A stretch of DNA of 64,000 nucleotides, taken from Streptomyces paradoxus. GTDB lineage: Bacteria > Actinomycetota > Actinomycetes > Streptomycetales > Streptomycetaceae. Positions 25,761 to 34,336 of this stretch are shown one piece after another (the first letter of the stretch is position 1; each line of letters begins with the position of its first letter). The notes under the pieces were generated by a model, which was given only the letters and a program-made list of their open reading frames with translations, was not told the origin of the DNA and ran no database searches. A program made the position numbers and the translations under genes. Location of the stretch: assembly GCF_014202475.1 (NCBI RefSeq), contig NZ_JACHGV010000007.1, positions 372,001-436,000 of the forward strand, read 5' to 3'.

Positions 25761-26809
25761 CGTGCCCTCCGCGTCCGGTACAGCACCGCGACGAACGCGG
25801 GTACCCCGATCAGCGACGTCACGACCCCCACCGGAACCTCCTGCGGTTCGAGGACCGTTCGGGCGAGGGTGTCCACCCACACCAGGAAGACCGCTCCCGC
25901 CAGGGCGGTGACCGGCAGCAGCCGCGCGTGCCCCGGGCCGGTCAGGGCACGGGCGGCGTGCGGCAGCACCAGTCCGACGAAGCCGATCGCCCCGGCCGAG
26001 CTGACCAGCGCGGCCGTGAGCAGGGCCGTGACGCACAGCAGCACCAGGCGGGTGCGGGCGACGGACACCCCGAGCGCGGCCGCCGCGTCCTGCCCGAAGG
26101 CGAAGGCGTCGAGGGTGCGGGCGTACGGCAGGCACACCGCCAGTGCCACGGCCAACGCGGCCAGGCACAGCCACACGTCGGTCCAGCCGGCGCCGCCGAG
26201 CGAGCCGAGGAGCCAGAACAGCACGCCGCGGGTCGTCTCGGCGTCGGCGGAGGTCATCACGACGAACGAGGTGAGCGCCGAGAAGAGCTGCATGGCGGCG
26301 ACGCCCGCGAGGACGACCCGGTCGGTGGTGCCGCCGAGGGTGTGGCTGAGCAGCAGGACCAGCGCGAACGACAGCAGGGCGCCGAGGAACGCGCCCGCGG
26401 ACACCGATATGGCGCCGCCGCCCGCGCCGAGCACGACCACGAGGACCGCTCCGGTGGAGGCGCCCGAGGACACCCCGAGCACGAAGGGGTCGGCGAGCGG
26501 GTTGCGCAGCAGCGACTGCATCACCGCCCCGCAGACGGCGAGTCCGGCTCCGCACACGGCCGCGAGCAGGGTGCGGGGCAGCCGCAGCTGCCAGACGATC
26601 CCGTCCCGGATCGGCGTCAGCTCCGAGCTGCCGAGTCCGAGGCGGGCCGCCACGACGGACCACACGTCGGCCACCCGGATGTCGGCGGGACCGATGGTGA
26701 TGGCCACGGCGAGGGAGGCGGCGAGAGCGATCGCCCCGGCCGCGCCCAGCGCGAGCCCGGTCCCCCGCCGGGGCCGGGCCCCGGCACCCGGCACGCTCCC
26801 GGTGGTCAC
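25757..26809 (-). CDS. Corrinoid-type ABC transporter permease (BtuC/FecCD family)
   Basis: This 350-residue inner-membrane permease has about nine or ten hydrophobic segments and the FecCD marks LRLPRTLLAAVCGAGLAVCG, GAVMQSLLRNPLADP, LGVSSGAS and GAIGFVGLVLPHAAR. It forms the channel for a corrinoid, fed by the binding lipoprotein encoded upstream. GTG at 26809 overlaps that gene's stop by 4 nt. The start and length match the family. Confidence 0.94.
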
Positions 26810-27822
26810 TTCACCAGCCCGAACCGGCGCAGCCCGGCGGCCACCTGCTCCACGCCCTCCACGGTGCGGATGGTCGGGTTCATGGCCTGCCCGCTGAGCA
26901 GCACGTACCGCTTGTGCCGGACGGCGTCCATGTTCCGGGTGACCGGGTTGGACTCCAGGAACGCGATCTTCTTGGCGGCCGACTCGGCGGTCTGCGACTT
27001 GCGGGTCAGATCGCCGATGACGAGGACGTCGGGGTCGCGGTCGGCGACCGTCTCCCAGTTGATCTGCGGCCACTCCTCGTGCGTGTCGTCGAAGACGTTC
27101 TTCGCGCCGAGGGCCCGGGTGATGATGCCGGGCGCTCCGCAACAGCCCGCCATGTAGGGCGAGTCGGAGTTCGCGAACCAGTACAGGAGGGTGACGTCGG
27201 AGGCGTCGGTGCCCGCGGTGGCCTTCTTCATGCGCTGCCGGAGGGAGGCCACGAGTGCGTCGCCGCGTTCCTTCACACCGAACACGGTCGCGAGGTCGCG
27301 TACTTCGCCGTAGACGGTGTCGATGCCCAGGGCCTTGTCGCGTTCGCCGTCGCCGCCGCCGGAGTTGTCCTTGCCGGCGCAGTCGGACGGGGAGACGTAG
27401 GTGGGCACGCCGAGCTTCTCGAACTGCTCGCGGGTGGCGACGCCGCCCTTGCCGAGGGTGGAGACGAAGCTCGCGGCGACGAAGTCGGGTTCGGTGTCCA
27501 GGACTCGTTCGAAGGAGGGGTTGTTCTCGGCGATGCGCGGCGCCTCGGCCTCGTCCTTCTCCAGCCCCTTCATCACGGGGTCGGTCCAGGTGGCCGTGCC
27601 CGCGAGGCGGTCGGCGAGGCCCAGGGAGAGCAGGATCTCGGTGGTGCCCTGGTTGAGGGACACGGCGTGCCGCGGCGGGGCCTTGACGCGGACCTCGTGC
27701 CCGCAGTTGGTGAGGGTCACGGCGGCCTTGGCGTCGGTGGACGCGGTGCCGCCGCAGCTTGTCAGGAGCAGGGAGCCGGCCGCCAGCAGGACGGCGGCAC
27801 GGGCGGGTCGGGCGAGGGGCAC
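26806..27822 (-). CDS. Corrinoid-type ABC transporter substrate-binding lipoprotein (BtuF-like)
   Basis: This 338-residue lipoprotein has a signal peptide (RPARAAVLLAAGSLLLTSC) with the lipobox LLTSC, and then a periplasmic-binding-protein fold of the BtuF/FepB class (RHAVSLNQGTTEILLSLGL, VDRDPDVLVIGD-like end). It binds substrate outside the membrane. GTG at 27822 follows GAGGA by 9 nt. The 5' leader contains a cobalamin riboswitch, so the operon is off when coenzyme B12 is plentiful. Two cysteines in AGCCGAP are unusual for the family and may form a disulfide. Confidence 0.93.
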   Translation of the reverse strand: MPLARPARAAVLLAAGSLLLTSCGGTASTDAKAAVTLTNCGHEVRVKAPPRHAVSLNQGTTEILLSLGLADRLAGTATWTDPVMKGLEKDEAEAPRIAENNPSFERVLDTEPDFVAASFVSTLGKGGVATREQFEKLGVPTYVSPSDCAGKDNSGGGDGERDKALGIDTVYGEVRDLATVFGVKERGDALVASLRQRMKKATAGTDASDVTLLYWFANSDSPYMAGCCGAPGIITRALGAKNVFDDTHEEWPQINWETVADRDPDVLVIGDLTRKSQTAESAAKKIAFLESNPVTRNMDAVRHKRYVLLSGQAMNPTIRTVEGVEQVAAGLRRFGLVK

Positions 27823-27845
27823 GGAAACCAGTCCTCAGGCGTCGA

Positions 27846-27864
27846 GGGCTCATGCGCGGAGCCC
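27846..27864 (-). promoter_or_regulatory. Hairpin before the ribosome binding site of the corrinoid operon
   Basis: GGGCTC and GAGCCC flank 7 nt, about 10 nt upstream of the GAGGA site. With the larger hairpin at 27879-27903 it is a candidate expression platform for the riboswitch. Confidence 0.45.
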
Positions 27865-27902
27865 GGTCGTACGGTGCTCCCCCGCCGCATGCGGCCGCGG
27901 GG

Positions 27903-28047
27903 GCCGCCAGCAGGTCTTCGGACTCGGGTTCACCCGGATCGGGGCGCCTTCCCGGACGTCCGCGAGGGAGTCCAGTGGCCGAGGCCCCGCCCGTCCCCCT
28001 CACCGCTGCGCGTCAGTTCCGGATTCACACCGGATTCCCTGACCCAC
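27903..28047 (-). ncRNA. Cobalamin (B12) riboswitch
   Basis: On the minus strand the leader has the conserved parts in order: GGGAATCCGGTGTGAATCC (P3/L4 entry), CTGACGCGCAGCGGTGAGGG, the B12-box GCCACTG (27973-27979), and CGAGTCCGAAGACCTGC at the 3' end (27909-27923). These match the classic AdoCbl aptamer. It lies 80 nt upstream of the corrinoid-binding lipoprotein. Bound cobalamin should lower expression of the operon. Confidence 0.95.
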
Positions 28048-28161
28048 GTACATGGGTTCGACTGGCCTCGGCAAGCTATCACGGGGCATACGGGGAATCA
28101 CCGGGCACCCGAGGCCGTTGGACGGAGAGCAGTGCGTCCACGACTTGCGAGGAGGCCGCCG

Positions 28162-28590
28162 GTGTACGGCGACGAGGCAACGGTCCGCAGGATCCTCACC
28201 GAGCTCGGCGACACCTGGGCCGTGGTCGGCCTGTCGTCGAACCGGCAGCGGGCGGCGTACGGCGTGGCCGCCGTGCTCCAGCGCTTCGGCAAACGCGTCG
28301 TGCCGGTGCATCCGAAGGCGGAGACGGTACACGGGGAGAAGGGGTACGCGAGCCTGGCGGACATCCCCTTCGACGTGGACGTCGTCGACGTGTTCGTGAA
28401 CAGCGACCTCGCCGGGGCCGTCGCGGACGAGGCGGTCGCCAAGGGCGCGCAGGGCGTCTGGTTCCAGCTGGGTGTCATCGACGAGGCGGCCTGGGACCGG
28501 ACCCGCGCGGCGGGCCTGGAGATGGTGATGGACCGCTGCCCGGCGATCGAGATCCCACGGCTGTCTCATCACCGCGTACAGGAATCCTGA
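28162..28590 (+). CDS. CoA-binding domain protein (YccU family)
   Basis: This 142-residue Rossmann-fold protein has the CoA-binding domain of succinyl-CoA-synthetase-like proteins (TWAVVGLSSNRQRAAYGVAA, VHGEKGYASLADIP, VVDVFVNSD, GVWFQLGVIDEAAWDR). The exact role of this small family is unknown. GTG at 28162 follows GGAGG by 6 nt, a strong site. It diverges from the cobalamin riboswitch, sharing a 114-bp gap that must hold both promoters. Confidence 0.9.
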   Translation: MYGDEATVRRILTELGDTWAVVGLSSNRQRAAYGVAAVLQRFGKRVVPVHPKAETVHGEKGYASLADIPFDVDVVDVFVNSDLAGAVADEAVAKGAQGVWFQLGVIDEAAWDRTRAAGLEMVMDRCPAIEIPRLSHHRVQES

Positions 28591-28723
28591 AGCGTTCCCC
28601 ACGAAATACCCGCACCCGGTCAAGGGTGCACAACTCGCCTTCTGCGGCCGGCCGGCCGATTCCTAACCTGAGGCCTCTTGCTCCCCGAACTCGCCGAGTT
28701 CATCTTCGAGAGGCCCTGTATTC

Positions 28724-30328
28724 ATGGAAAGAGACGGCCTGCGCCGGGATGTCGGGCTGATCGGGCTCATGTGGGCGTCGGTCGGTTCCATCATCGGCTC
28801 GGGCTGGCTGTACGGCGCCGAGAAGGCGGTCGTGGCGGCCGGACCCGCGGCGATCCTGTCCTGGCTCATCGGCGCCGTGGCGATCGTGCTGCTGGCGCTG
28901 GTGCACGCGGAACTGGGCGGCATGTTCCCGGTCGCGGGCGGCACGGCCCGCTATCCGCACTACGCGTTCGGCGGGCTGGCCGGCATGTCCTTCGGCTGGT
29001 TCTCCTGGCTCCAGGCGGCGACCGTGGCACCGATCGAGGTCGAGGCCATGATCGGCTACGCCGGGCACTGGCACTGGGCCCAGGGCTTCCAGCACGCGAA
29101 GGACGGGACGCTGACGACGAGCGGCTTCGTCGTAGCCGTCCTGCTGATGGCCGTGTTCGTCGTGGTCAACTTCCTCGGCGTACGGATACTGGCGCACACC
29201 AACAGCGCCGCCACCTGGTGGAAGGTGGCCGTGCCACTGGCCGCGATCTTCATCATCGCGGCAGGCAACTTCCACCCGGGCAACTTCACCGAGCACGGCT
29301 TCGCCCCGTTCGGCGCCCACGGCGTGCTGAGCGCCGTCAGCTCCAGCGGCATCATCTTCGCCCTGCTGGGCTTCGAGCAGGCGATCCAGCTGGCGGGCGA
29401 GAGCCGCGACCCGCAGCGGGACCTGCCGCGCGCCACGATCGGCTCGGTCGCCATCGGGGCGGCCATCTACGTCCTGCTCCAGATCGTCTTCATCGCCGCC
29501 CTGCCACTGGGCGCCTTCGCGCACGGCTGGACCAAGCTCGACTACCCCGGTATCACCGGCCCGTGGGCGGGTCTCGCGACCCTGGTGGGCCTCGGCTGGC
29601 TGAGCGTGGTGCTGTACCTGGACGCGGTGGTCTCCCCGGGCGGCACCGGCCTGATCTACACGACGGCCACGTCCCGCGTCTCCTACGGGCTGGCCCGCAA
29701 CGGTTACGCGCCGAAGCTCTTCGTCCGCACCGACGCGCGCGGCGTGCCGTGGTTCGGGCTGATCGTGTCCTTCGTGACGGGCGTGGTCTGCTTCCTGCCG
29801 TTCCCGAGCTGGCAGCAGCTGGTCAGCTTCATCACTTCGGCGAGCGTGCTGATGTACGCGGGCGCCCCGCTGGCCTACGGCGTCTTCGCGGACCGGCTGC
29901 CGCACCGGGCGCGCCCCTACCGCCTGCCCGGCGGGAAGGTCCTCTCGCCGCTGTCGTTCGTGGTGGCCAACCTCATCATCTACTGGTCCACCTGGGACAC
30001 CCTGTGGCGGCTCGGTGTGGCCATCGTCCTCGGCTACGTCCTGCTCGGCGGCTACGCCTGGTACGCCACCCGCAAGGGCCTGCCCGACGCGCCCCGGCTC
30101 GACTTCAGGGCCGCCCAGTGGCTGCCCGTCTACCTGCTGGGCATGGGCGTCATCTCCTGGCAGGGCGGCTTCGGCGGCCAGGGGCACCTCGCGCTGTGGT
30201 GGGACATCCTGGTCGTCGCGGTGTTCTCACTGGCGATCTACTACTGGGCTCGGGCCTCGGCCTCCGTGTCCGGGGAGATCGAGCGGAGCATCGAGGAGGT
30301 GGCCGTCACGGAGGTGCCCGTCCACTGA
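28724..30328 (+). CDS. APC-superfamily permease
   Basis: This 534-residue membrane protein has about 12 hydrophobic segments and the APC opening GLMWASVGSIIGSGWLYGAE, plus FALLGFEQAIQLAGE and the late RLPGGKV loop. APC permeases move amino acids or organic acids with protons. It is followed 23 bp later by a PobA-like hydroxylase on the same strand, so an aromatic acid or amine is a plausible substrate, but this is inference. The 133-bp upstream gap holds its promoter; no operator was recognised. Confidence 0.9.
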   Translation: MERDGLRRDVGLIGLMWASVGSIIGSGWLYGAEKAVVAAGPAAILSWLIGAVAIVLLALVHAELGGMFPVAGGTARYPHYAFGGLAGMSFGWFSWLQAATVAPIEVEAMIGYAGHWHWAQGFQHAKDGTLTTSGFVVAVLLMAVFVVVNFLGVRILAHTNSAATWWKVAVPLAAIFIIAAGNFHPGNFTEHGFAPFGAHGVLSAVSSSGIIFALLGFEQAIQLAGESRDPQRDLPRATIGSVAIGAAIYVLLQIVFIAALPLGAFAHGWTKLDYPGITGPWAGLATLVGLGWLSVVLYLDAVVSPGGTGLIYTTATSRVSYGLARNGYAPKLFVRTDARGVPWFGLIVSFVTGVVCFLPFPSWQQLVSFITSASVLMYAGAPLAYGVFADRLPHRARPYRLPGGKVLSPLSFVVANLIIYWSTWDTLWRLGVAIVLGYVLLGGYAWYATRKGLPDAPRLDFRAAQWLPVYLLGMGVISWQGGFGGQGHLALWWDILVVAVFSLAIYYWARASASVSGEIERSIEEVAVTEVPVH

Positions 30329-30351
30329 GACCGGCCTCCATAATGTGCCGC

Positions 30352-31575
30352 ATGACCCACGTCTCACCGCCCGCCGACTCCGGCGCCCCGCAACGCTTCC
30401 CGGTCGTTGTCGTGGGCGCCGGTCCGGCAGGTCTGACCGTCGGGAACATCCTGCGGGCCGGGTCCGTGGACTGCCTGGTGCTGGAGACGGAGACCCGCGA
30501 CTTCATCGAACAGCGGCCCCGGGCCGGGGTCATCGAGGAATGGGCCGTACGCGGCCTGGAGAAGCGGGGCCTCGCCCGCAACCTGCTGGACCGCGCGGAA
30601 CTGCACACCGCGTGCGAGTTCCGCTTCGACGGGGAGCGCTTCCGTTTCCCCTACGGCGAGCTGACGGGCGGTCACCACTTCGTCTATCCGCAGCCGTTGC
30701 TGGTGACGGACCTGGTGCGCGAGTACGCCGACGTCCGGGGCGGACAGATCCGCTTCGGGGTCCGTGACGTGCGGATCCACGACGTCGACACCGAACGGCC
30801 ATGGGTGTCCTACACCTGCCCGGAGACGGGTGAATGCCAGGTCGTGCACTGCGACTTCGTCGCCGGCTGTGACGGGGCGCGCGGGGTGAGCCGGGCCTCG
30901 CTCCCGCCCGAGCGGGTCCGGATCGCGCGCCACGACTACGGCATCGGCTGGCTGGCCCTGCTCGCCGAGGCGCCGCCGTCCGCCGACTGCGTGCTGTTCG
31001 GCTGCCACGCGCGCGGCTTCGCCGGCCAGATGCCCCGCAGCCCGGAGGTGACCCGCTACTACCTCCAGTGCCCGCCGGGCGACACTCCGCAGAACTGGCC
31101 GCACGAACGTGTCTGGTCGGAGCTCCGGGAGCGGCTCGGGGCGTCCGGTGTCGCCCCGCTGACCGAGGGGCGGCTGATCGAGAAGCGCGTGCTGGAGATG
31201 CACGACTACGTGGTCGAGCCGATGGTGCACGGCCGGCTCCTCCTCGCCGGCGACGCGGCCCACCTGGTCGCCCCCATCGCCGCCAAGGGCATGAATCTCG
31301 CCCTGCACGACGCCTTCCTGCTCGGCGACGCCCTGGTCGCCCGGCTGACCGGCGGGGACGACAGCGGCCTCGACGGCTACGCGGAGGCGTGCCTGCGGCG
31401 GGTGTGGGACTACCAGGAGTTCTCGCAGTGGCTGTCCGAGCTGTATCACGGCACGGCGGCGGGCGACCCGTTCCGCGCGGGCACCACGCTCGCCCGGCTG
31501 CGCCGCCTGTTCACCTCGCCGGCGGCGGCCGCCGCCTTCGCCGAGCAGTATCTGGGGACGGCCGCGCGGTACTGA
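30352..31575 (+). CDS. FAD-dependent aromatic hydroxylase, PobA-like
   Basis: This 407-residue flavoprotein has GAGPAGL at the N-terminus, RPRAGVIEEW (PobA: RxGxLE), the NADPH/FAD region GCDGARG, and GDAAHL. It follows the 4-hydroxybenzoate 3-monooxygenase layout. The active-site loop reads VAPIAAKGMN where PobA has VPPTGAKGLN, so the Thr that contacts substrate is Ile here. TRYYLQ keeps the Arg but lacks the Ser that pairs with it. The substrate may thus not be 4-hydroxybenzoate. CATAAT lies 7 nt before the ATG, so the mRNA may be leaderless. It sits in a probable two-gene set with the APC permease. Confidence 0.82.
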   Translation: MTHVSPPADSGAPQRFPVVVVGAGPAGLTVGNILRAGSVDCLVLETETRDFIEQRPRAGVIEEWAVRGLEKRGLARNLLDRAELHTACEFRFDGERFRFPYGELTGGHHFVYPQPLLVTDLVREYADVRGGQIRFGVRDVRIHDVDTERPWVSYTCPETGECQVVHCDFVAGCDGARGVSRASLPPERVRIARHDYGIGWLALLAEAPPSADCVLFGCHARGFAGQMPRSPEVTRYYLQCPPGDTPQNWPHERVWSELRERLGASGVAPLTEGRLIEKRVLEMHDYVVEPMVHGRLLLAGDAAHLVAPIAAKGMNLALHDAFLLGDALVARLTGGDDSGLDGYAEACLRRVWDYQEFSQWLSELYHGTAAGDPFRAGTTLARLRRLFTSPAAAAAFAEQYLGTAARY

Positions 31576-31576
31576 C

Positions 31577-31936
31577 TCAGTCGTGCGGCGGGCGGTCGCT
31601 GAGGCGGTGGTCGGCCACGTTCAGCGCCTCGCCGACGAGCCGGCGCAGATGCCCGTCGCGGAGTGAGTAGATCACCCGGCGGCCTTCCTTGCGCGTGCTC
31701 ACCAGGCCCGCGAGGCGCAGGCGCGCCAGGTGCTGGCTGACGGCCGGCCTGGCCGCCCCGCACGCCTCCGTGAGCGTCGTGACGTCGGCCTCTCCCCCGG
31801 TCAGCGCGTGCAGCAGGGTGAGCCGGGTGCGGTCGCCGAGCAGGGCGAGGAGCTCCGCGGCGAGGGCGAACTGCTCCTCGCCGGGGCTGCGCGGGTGCGC
31901 ATCATGCGCAGATGACAGGTGCATGCGTGCGCTCAT
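31577..31936 (-). CDS. ArsR/SmtB-family metalloregulator
   Basis: This 119-residue winged-helix repressor has EACGAARPAVSQHLARLRLA as recognition region, followed by RKEGRRVIYSLRD and the C-terminal alpha5 HLRRLVGEALNVADHRLSD. The His and Asp residues in that last helix match the alpha5 metal site of zinc/nickel/cobalt sensors such as CzrA and NmtR. An ATG at 31936 or 31924 can start it. It diverges from a CDF metal exporter with a gap of about 63 bp, the usual arrangement in which metal binding releases the efflux gene. Confidence 0.9.
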   Translation of the reverse strand: MSARMHLSSAHDAHPRSPGEEQFALAAELLALLGDRTRLTLLHALTGGEADVTTLTEACGAARPAVSQHLARLRLAGLVSTRKEGRRVIYSLRDGHLRRLVGEALNVADHRLSDRPPHD

Positions 31937-31942
31937 ACGCAC
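31925..31942. promoter_or_regulatory. Inverted repeat at ArsR/CDF divergent promoter
   Basis: TGCGT and ACGCA are separated by 8 bp and lie at the start of the ArsR gene, next to a CATAAT -10-like hexamer facing the CDF gene. It is a candidate metal-responsive operator. Confidence 0.4.
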
Positions 31943-31999
31943 ATAATGGCGCCACGGCACGGGTACGTCCACTCTCGCGCGCACCGGAAGGGGATCCAC

Positions 32000-33064
32000 G
32001 TGAGCGACCGGCACGAGCACTCCCACTCGCACGACCACACCCACGGGCACGGCCACACCCACGGGCACGGCCACCGCCACGGCCTGCGCCACCGGATGAC
32101 CCACCTCCTGGCCCCGCACTCCCACGAGACGGCCGACAAGGTCGACTCCGCCCTGGAGTCCTCGGCCCGCGGGATGCGGGCGCTGTGGGTCTCGCTCGCC
32201 GTCCTCGGCGTGACGGCCCTGGCCCAGGCGGCCGTGGTGGCCGTCTCCGGGTCGGTGGCGCTGCTCGGGGACACGGTCCACAACGCCGCCGACGCGCTGA
32301 CCGCCCTGCCGCTCGGGATCGCCTTCGTACTGGGCCGGCGCGCGGCCACGCGCCGTTTCACCTACGGCTACGGGCGGGCCGAGGACCTGGCCGGTCTCGT
32401 GATCGTGCTGACGATCGCCGCCTCCGCGGCCTTCGCGGGCTGGACGGCTGTGGACCGGCTGCTGGATCCCCGCCCGGTCGCCCACGTCCCGGTGGTCGCC
32501 GTGGCCGCCCTCGTCGGCTTCGCGGGGAACGAGTGGGTGGCCCGCTACCGCATCCGCGTCGGCCGCTCGATCGGCTCGGCCGCGCTGGTCGCCGACGGCC
32601 TGCACGCCCGCACCGACGGATTCACCTCGCTGGCCGTGCTGCTGGGCGCCGGAGGCTCCGCCCTCGGCTGGCAACTGGCGGACCCGGTCGTCGGGCTGCT
32701 GATCACCGCGGCGATCGCACTGGTGCTGCGGGACGCGGCCCGGGAGGTGTTCCGACGGGTGCTGGACGCCGTCGACCCGGCCCTGGTGGACCGGGCCGAG
32801 CGGGCGCTGACCGAGGTGCCCGGGGTGCGCGGGGTGGGTGAGCTGCGGCTGCGCTGGATCGGCCACCGGCTGCGCGCCGAGGTGGCGGTCGTGGTGGACG
32901 GTGACGCGACGGTGCGCGAGGCCCACCGCATCGCCGTGGACGCCGAACACGCGCTGCTGCACGCCGTGCCGCGCCTGACCGCGGCCCTGGTGCACGCGGA
33001 TCCGGAACCGGCCCCGGGCGAGAGCGACCCCCATCTGCCGCTGGCCCACCACGTCGCGGCGTAG
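32000..33064 (+). CDS. Cation diffusion facilitator (CDF) metal exporter
   Basis: This 354-residue inner-membrane antiporter has a His-rich N-terminus (residues 1-45, HEHSHSHDHTHGHGHTHGHG) that probably binds metal, six hydrophobic segments, and the CDF metal-site motifs HNAADALTALPL and ADGLHARTDGFTSL. The cytoplasmic C-terminal domain follows. It exports zinc, cobalt or nickel. GTG at 32000 follows GGAAGGGG by 6 nt; an in-frame ATG at 31946 lies in the promoter region. The neighbouring ArsR gene is the likely repressor. Confidence 0.94.
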   Translation: MSDRHEHSHSHDHTHGHGHTHGHGHRHGLRHRMTHLLAPHSHETADKVDSALESSARGMRALWVSLAVLGVTALAQAAVVAVSGSVALLGDTVHNAADALTALPLGIAFVLGRRAATRRFTYGYGRAEDLAGLVIVLTIAASAAFAGWTAVDRLLDPRPVAHVPVVAVAALVGFAGNEWVARYRIRVGRSIGSAALVADGLHARTDGFTSLAVLLGAGGSALGWQLADPVVGLLITAAIALVLRDAAREVFRRVLDAVDPALVDRAERALTEVPGVRGVGELRLRWIGHRLRAEVAVVVDGDATVREAHRIAVDAEHALLHAVPRLTAALVHADPEPAPGESDPHLPLAHHVAA

Positions 33065-33065
33065 G

Positions 33066-33623
33066 TCAGGAGACTCCGAGACCCTCCAGCACCACGGCAT
33101 GCGGCAGTTCCGCGAACGCCTTGCCCGGGACCAGCAGCTTGCCGCGCCGCCGGCCGCTGCCGACGAGCACGTACGGCAGGTCGACGACGGCCGCGTCCAC
33201 CAGGACGGGCCAGCCGTCCGGCAGGCCGAGCGGGGTGATGCCGCCGTACTCCATGCCGGTCTCGCCGGTGGCCGTGTCCATGGAGGCGAAGGAGGCCTTG
33301 CGGGCACCGAGCTGGCGGCGCACCACGCCGTTGACGTCGACCCGGGTGGTGGACAGCACGACGCACGCGGCGAGCGTGGACTCGCCGCCTCGCTTGCCCG
33401 CGACGACCACGCAGTTCGCGGACCGCTCCAGCAGGTCCTGCCCGTAGTGCTCGACGAAGGTGGCGGTGTCGGCCCACTCCGGGTCGGTGTCGACGTAGAC
33501 GATCTGCTCGGCCGGGACGCTGCCCCGCCAGTGGCGTACGGCGTCCGCGACCGGGGCGGTGAGTTCGTCGAGGCAGGCGGGGGCCGGGCGGGCGTCGTCG
33601 AAGTGTCCGATGGGTGCGCGCAT
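33066..33623 (-). CDS. YbaK/EbsC-type aminoacyl-tRNA deacylase domain protein
   Basis: This 185-residue protein has the YbaK fold (ANCVVVAGKRGGESTLAACV, GARKASFASMDTATGETGM, GGITPLGLP, LVGSGRRRGKL). YbaK and ProX proteins remove wrong amino acids from tRNA, mostly Cys-tRNAPro or Ala-tRNAPro. The conserved Lys in GARKASFA and the GGITP loop are present. ATG at 33623 is preferred over the upstream in-frame start at 33647. It converges with the CDF gene, whose stop lies 1 base away. Confidence 0.92.
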   Translation of the reverse strand: MRAPIGHFDDARPAPACLDELTAPVADAVRHWRGSVPAEQIVYVDTDPEWADTATFVEHYGQDLLERSANCVVVAGKRGGESTLAACVVLSTTRVDVNGVVRRQLGARKASFASMDTATGETGMEYGGITPLGLPDGWPVLVDAAVVDLPYVLVGSGRRRGKLLVPGKAFAELPHAVVLEGLGVS

Positions 33624-33666
33624 GGCCGCACGGTAACAACAGCGCACCGGCGGCGGGCCGGGCGTC

Positions 33667-34239
33667 TCAGGTCACGGGCGGCACCGAGACGGCCATGACC
33701 ATCTCCATGGGCACGTCACCGGTGTTGCCGTAGGTGTGCGGGACGTTGGCCTCGAAGTGGACGCTGGCGCCCGCAGGCACCCGGTGCTCGACGCCGTCGA
33801 CGGTGAGGGTCAGTTCGCCCGCCGTGACGTGCAGCAGTTCCGTGGTGCCGGCGGGGTGCGGGTCCGACGGGCTGCTCTCGCCGGGCATGAGCCGCCAGTC
33901 CCACATCTCCAGCGGGCCGGGCGCCTCGGTGCCCGCGAGGAGGCGGTTGTAACTGCCGGCGTCGGTGTGCCACAGCCGTACGGCCTGCTCGGCCGGGACG
34001 ATGCGGACGTTCGGACCCTGCTCGTAGTCGAGCAGGGTGGTGATGCTGACACCGAGCGCGTCGCCGATCTTGACGACGGTGCCGAGGCTGGGGTTGGTGC
34101 GGGCCTGCTCGATCTGGATGAGCATGCCGCGGCTGACGCCCGCCCGGGCGGCGAGCACGTCCAGGGTGAAGCCGCGCACCGCGCGCCAGTGCTTGACGCT
34201 CCGCGCCAGGGACTGGGTCAGCAGGTCGAGGTCCGACAC
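33667..34239 (-). CDS. XRE-cupin transcriptional regulator
   Basis: This 190-residue regulator joins an N-terminal XRE helix-turn-helix (LDVLAARAGVSRGMLIQIEQ, about residues 27-46) to a C-terminal cupin (DPHPAGTTELLHVTAGELTL and VPAGASVHFEANVPHTYGN). Family members sense small ligands in the cupin barrel. It starts at GTG 34239 and diverges from an EamA exporter across about 97 bp with a 7-bp dyad, so it most likely represses that gene and itself. Confidence 0.92.
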   Translation of the reverse strand: MSDLDLLTQSLARSVKHWRAVRGFTLDVLAARAGVSRGMLIQIEQARTNPSLGTVVKIGDALGVSITTLLDYEQGPNVRIVPAEQAVRLWHTDAGSYNRLLAGTEAPGPLEMWDWRLMPGESSPSDPHPAGTTELLHVTAGELTLTVDGVEHRVPAGASVHFEANVPHTYGNTGDVPMEMVMAVSVPPVT

Positions 34240-34265
34240 ATTCCGTCCAATATTCTGTATGACAC

Positions 34266-34283
34266 AGTGCAGCGGACTGCACT
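34266..34283. promoter_or_regulatory. Dyad between XRE-cupin regulator and EamA exporter
   Basis: AGTGCAG and CTGCACT are perfect inverted arms 4 bp apart. GTTCACTGAAC at 34304-34314 is a second palindrome-like site. The local A+T content is higher than the flanks. Confidence 0.55.
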
Positions 34284-34336
34284 ATGGTGTGGTTGACCTG
34301 ATCGTTCACTGAACTGTACTGCGAGGTATCCGCCCC

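Noticed and set aside
26914..28161. Long plus-strand frame before the CoA-binding gene
   Set aside because: It is antisense to the corrinoid-binding lipoprotein and crosses the riboswitch. GTG 28162 has its own strong ribosome binding site.
28678..30351. Upstream extension of the PobA-like frame through the permease gene
   Set aside because: The permease in the other frame has clear membrane helices and APC motifs; the extension is Arg-rich shadow.
31890..31905. TGCGCATCATGCGCA palindrome inside the ArsR gene
   Set aside because: It is within coding sequence for the N-terminal tail and may simply reflect Ala/His codons; kept only as a weak alternative operator.
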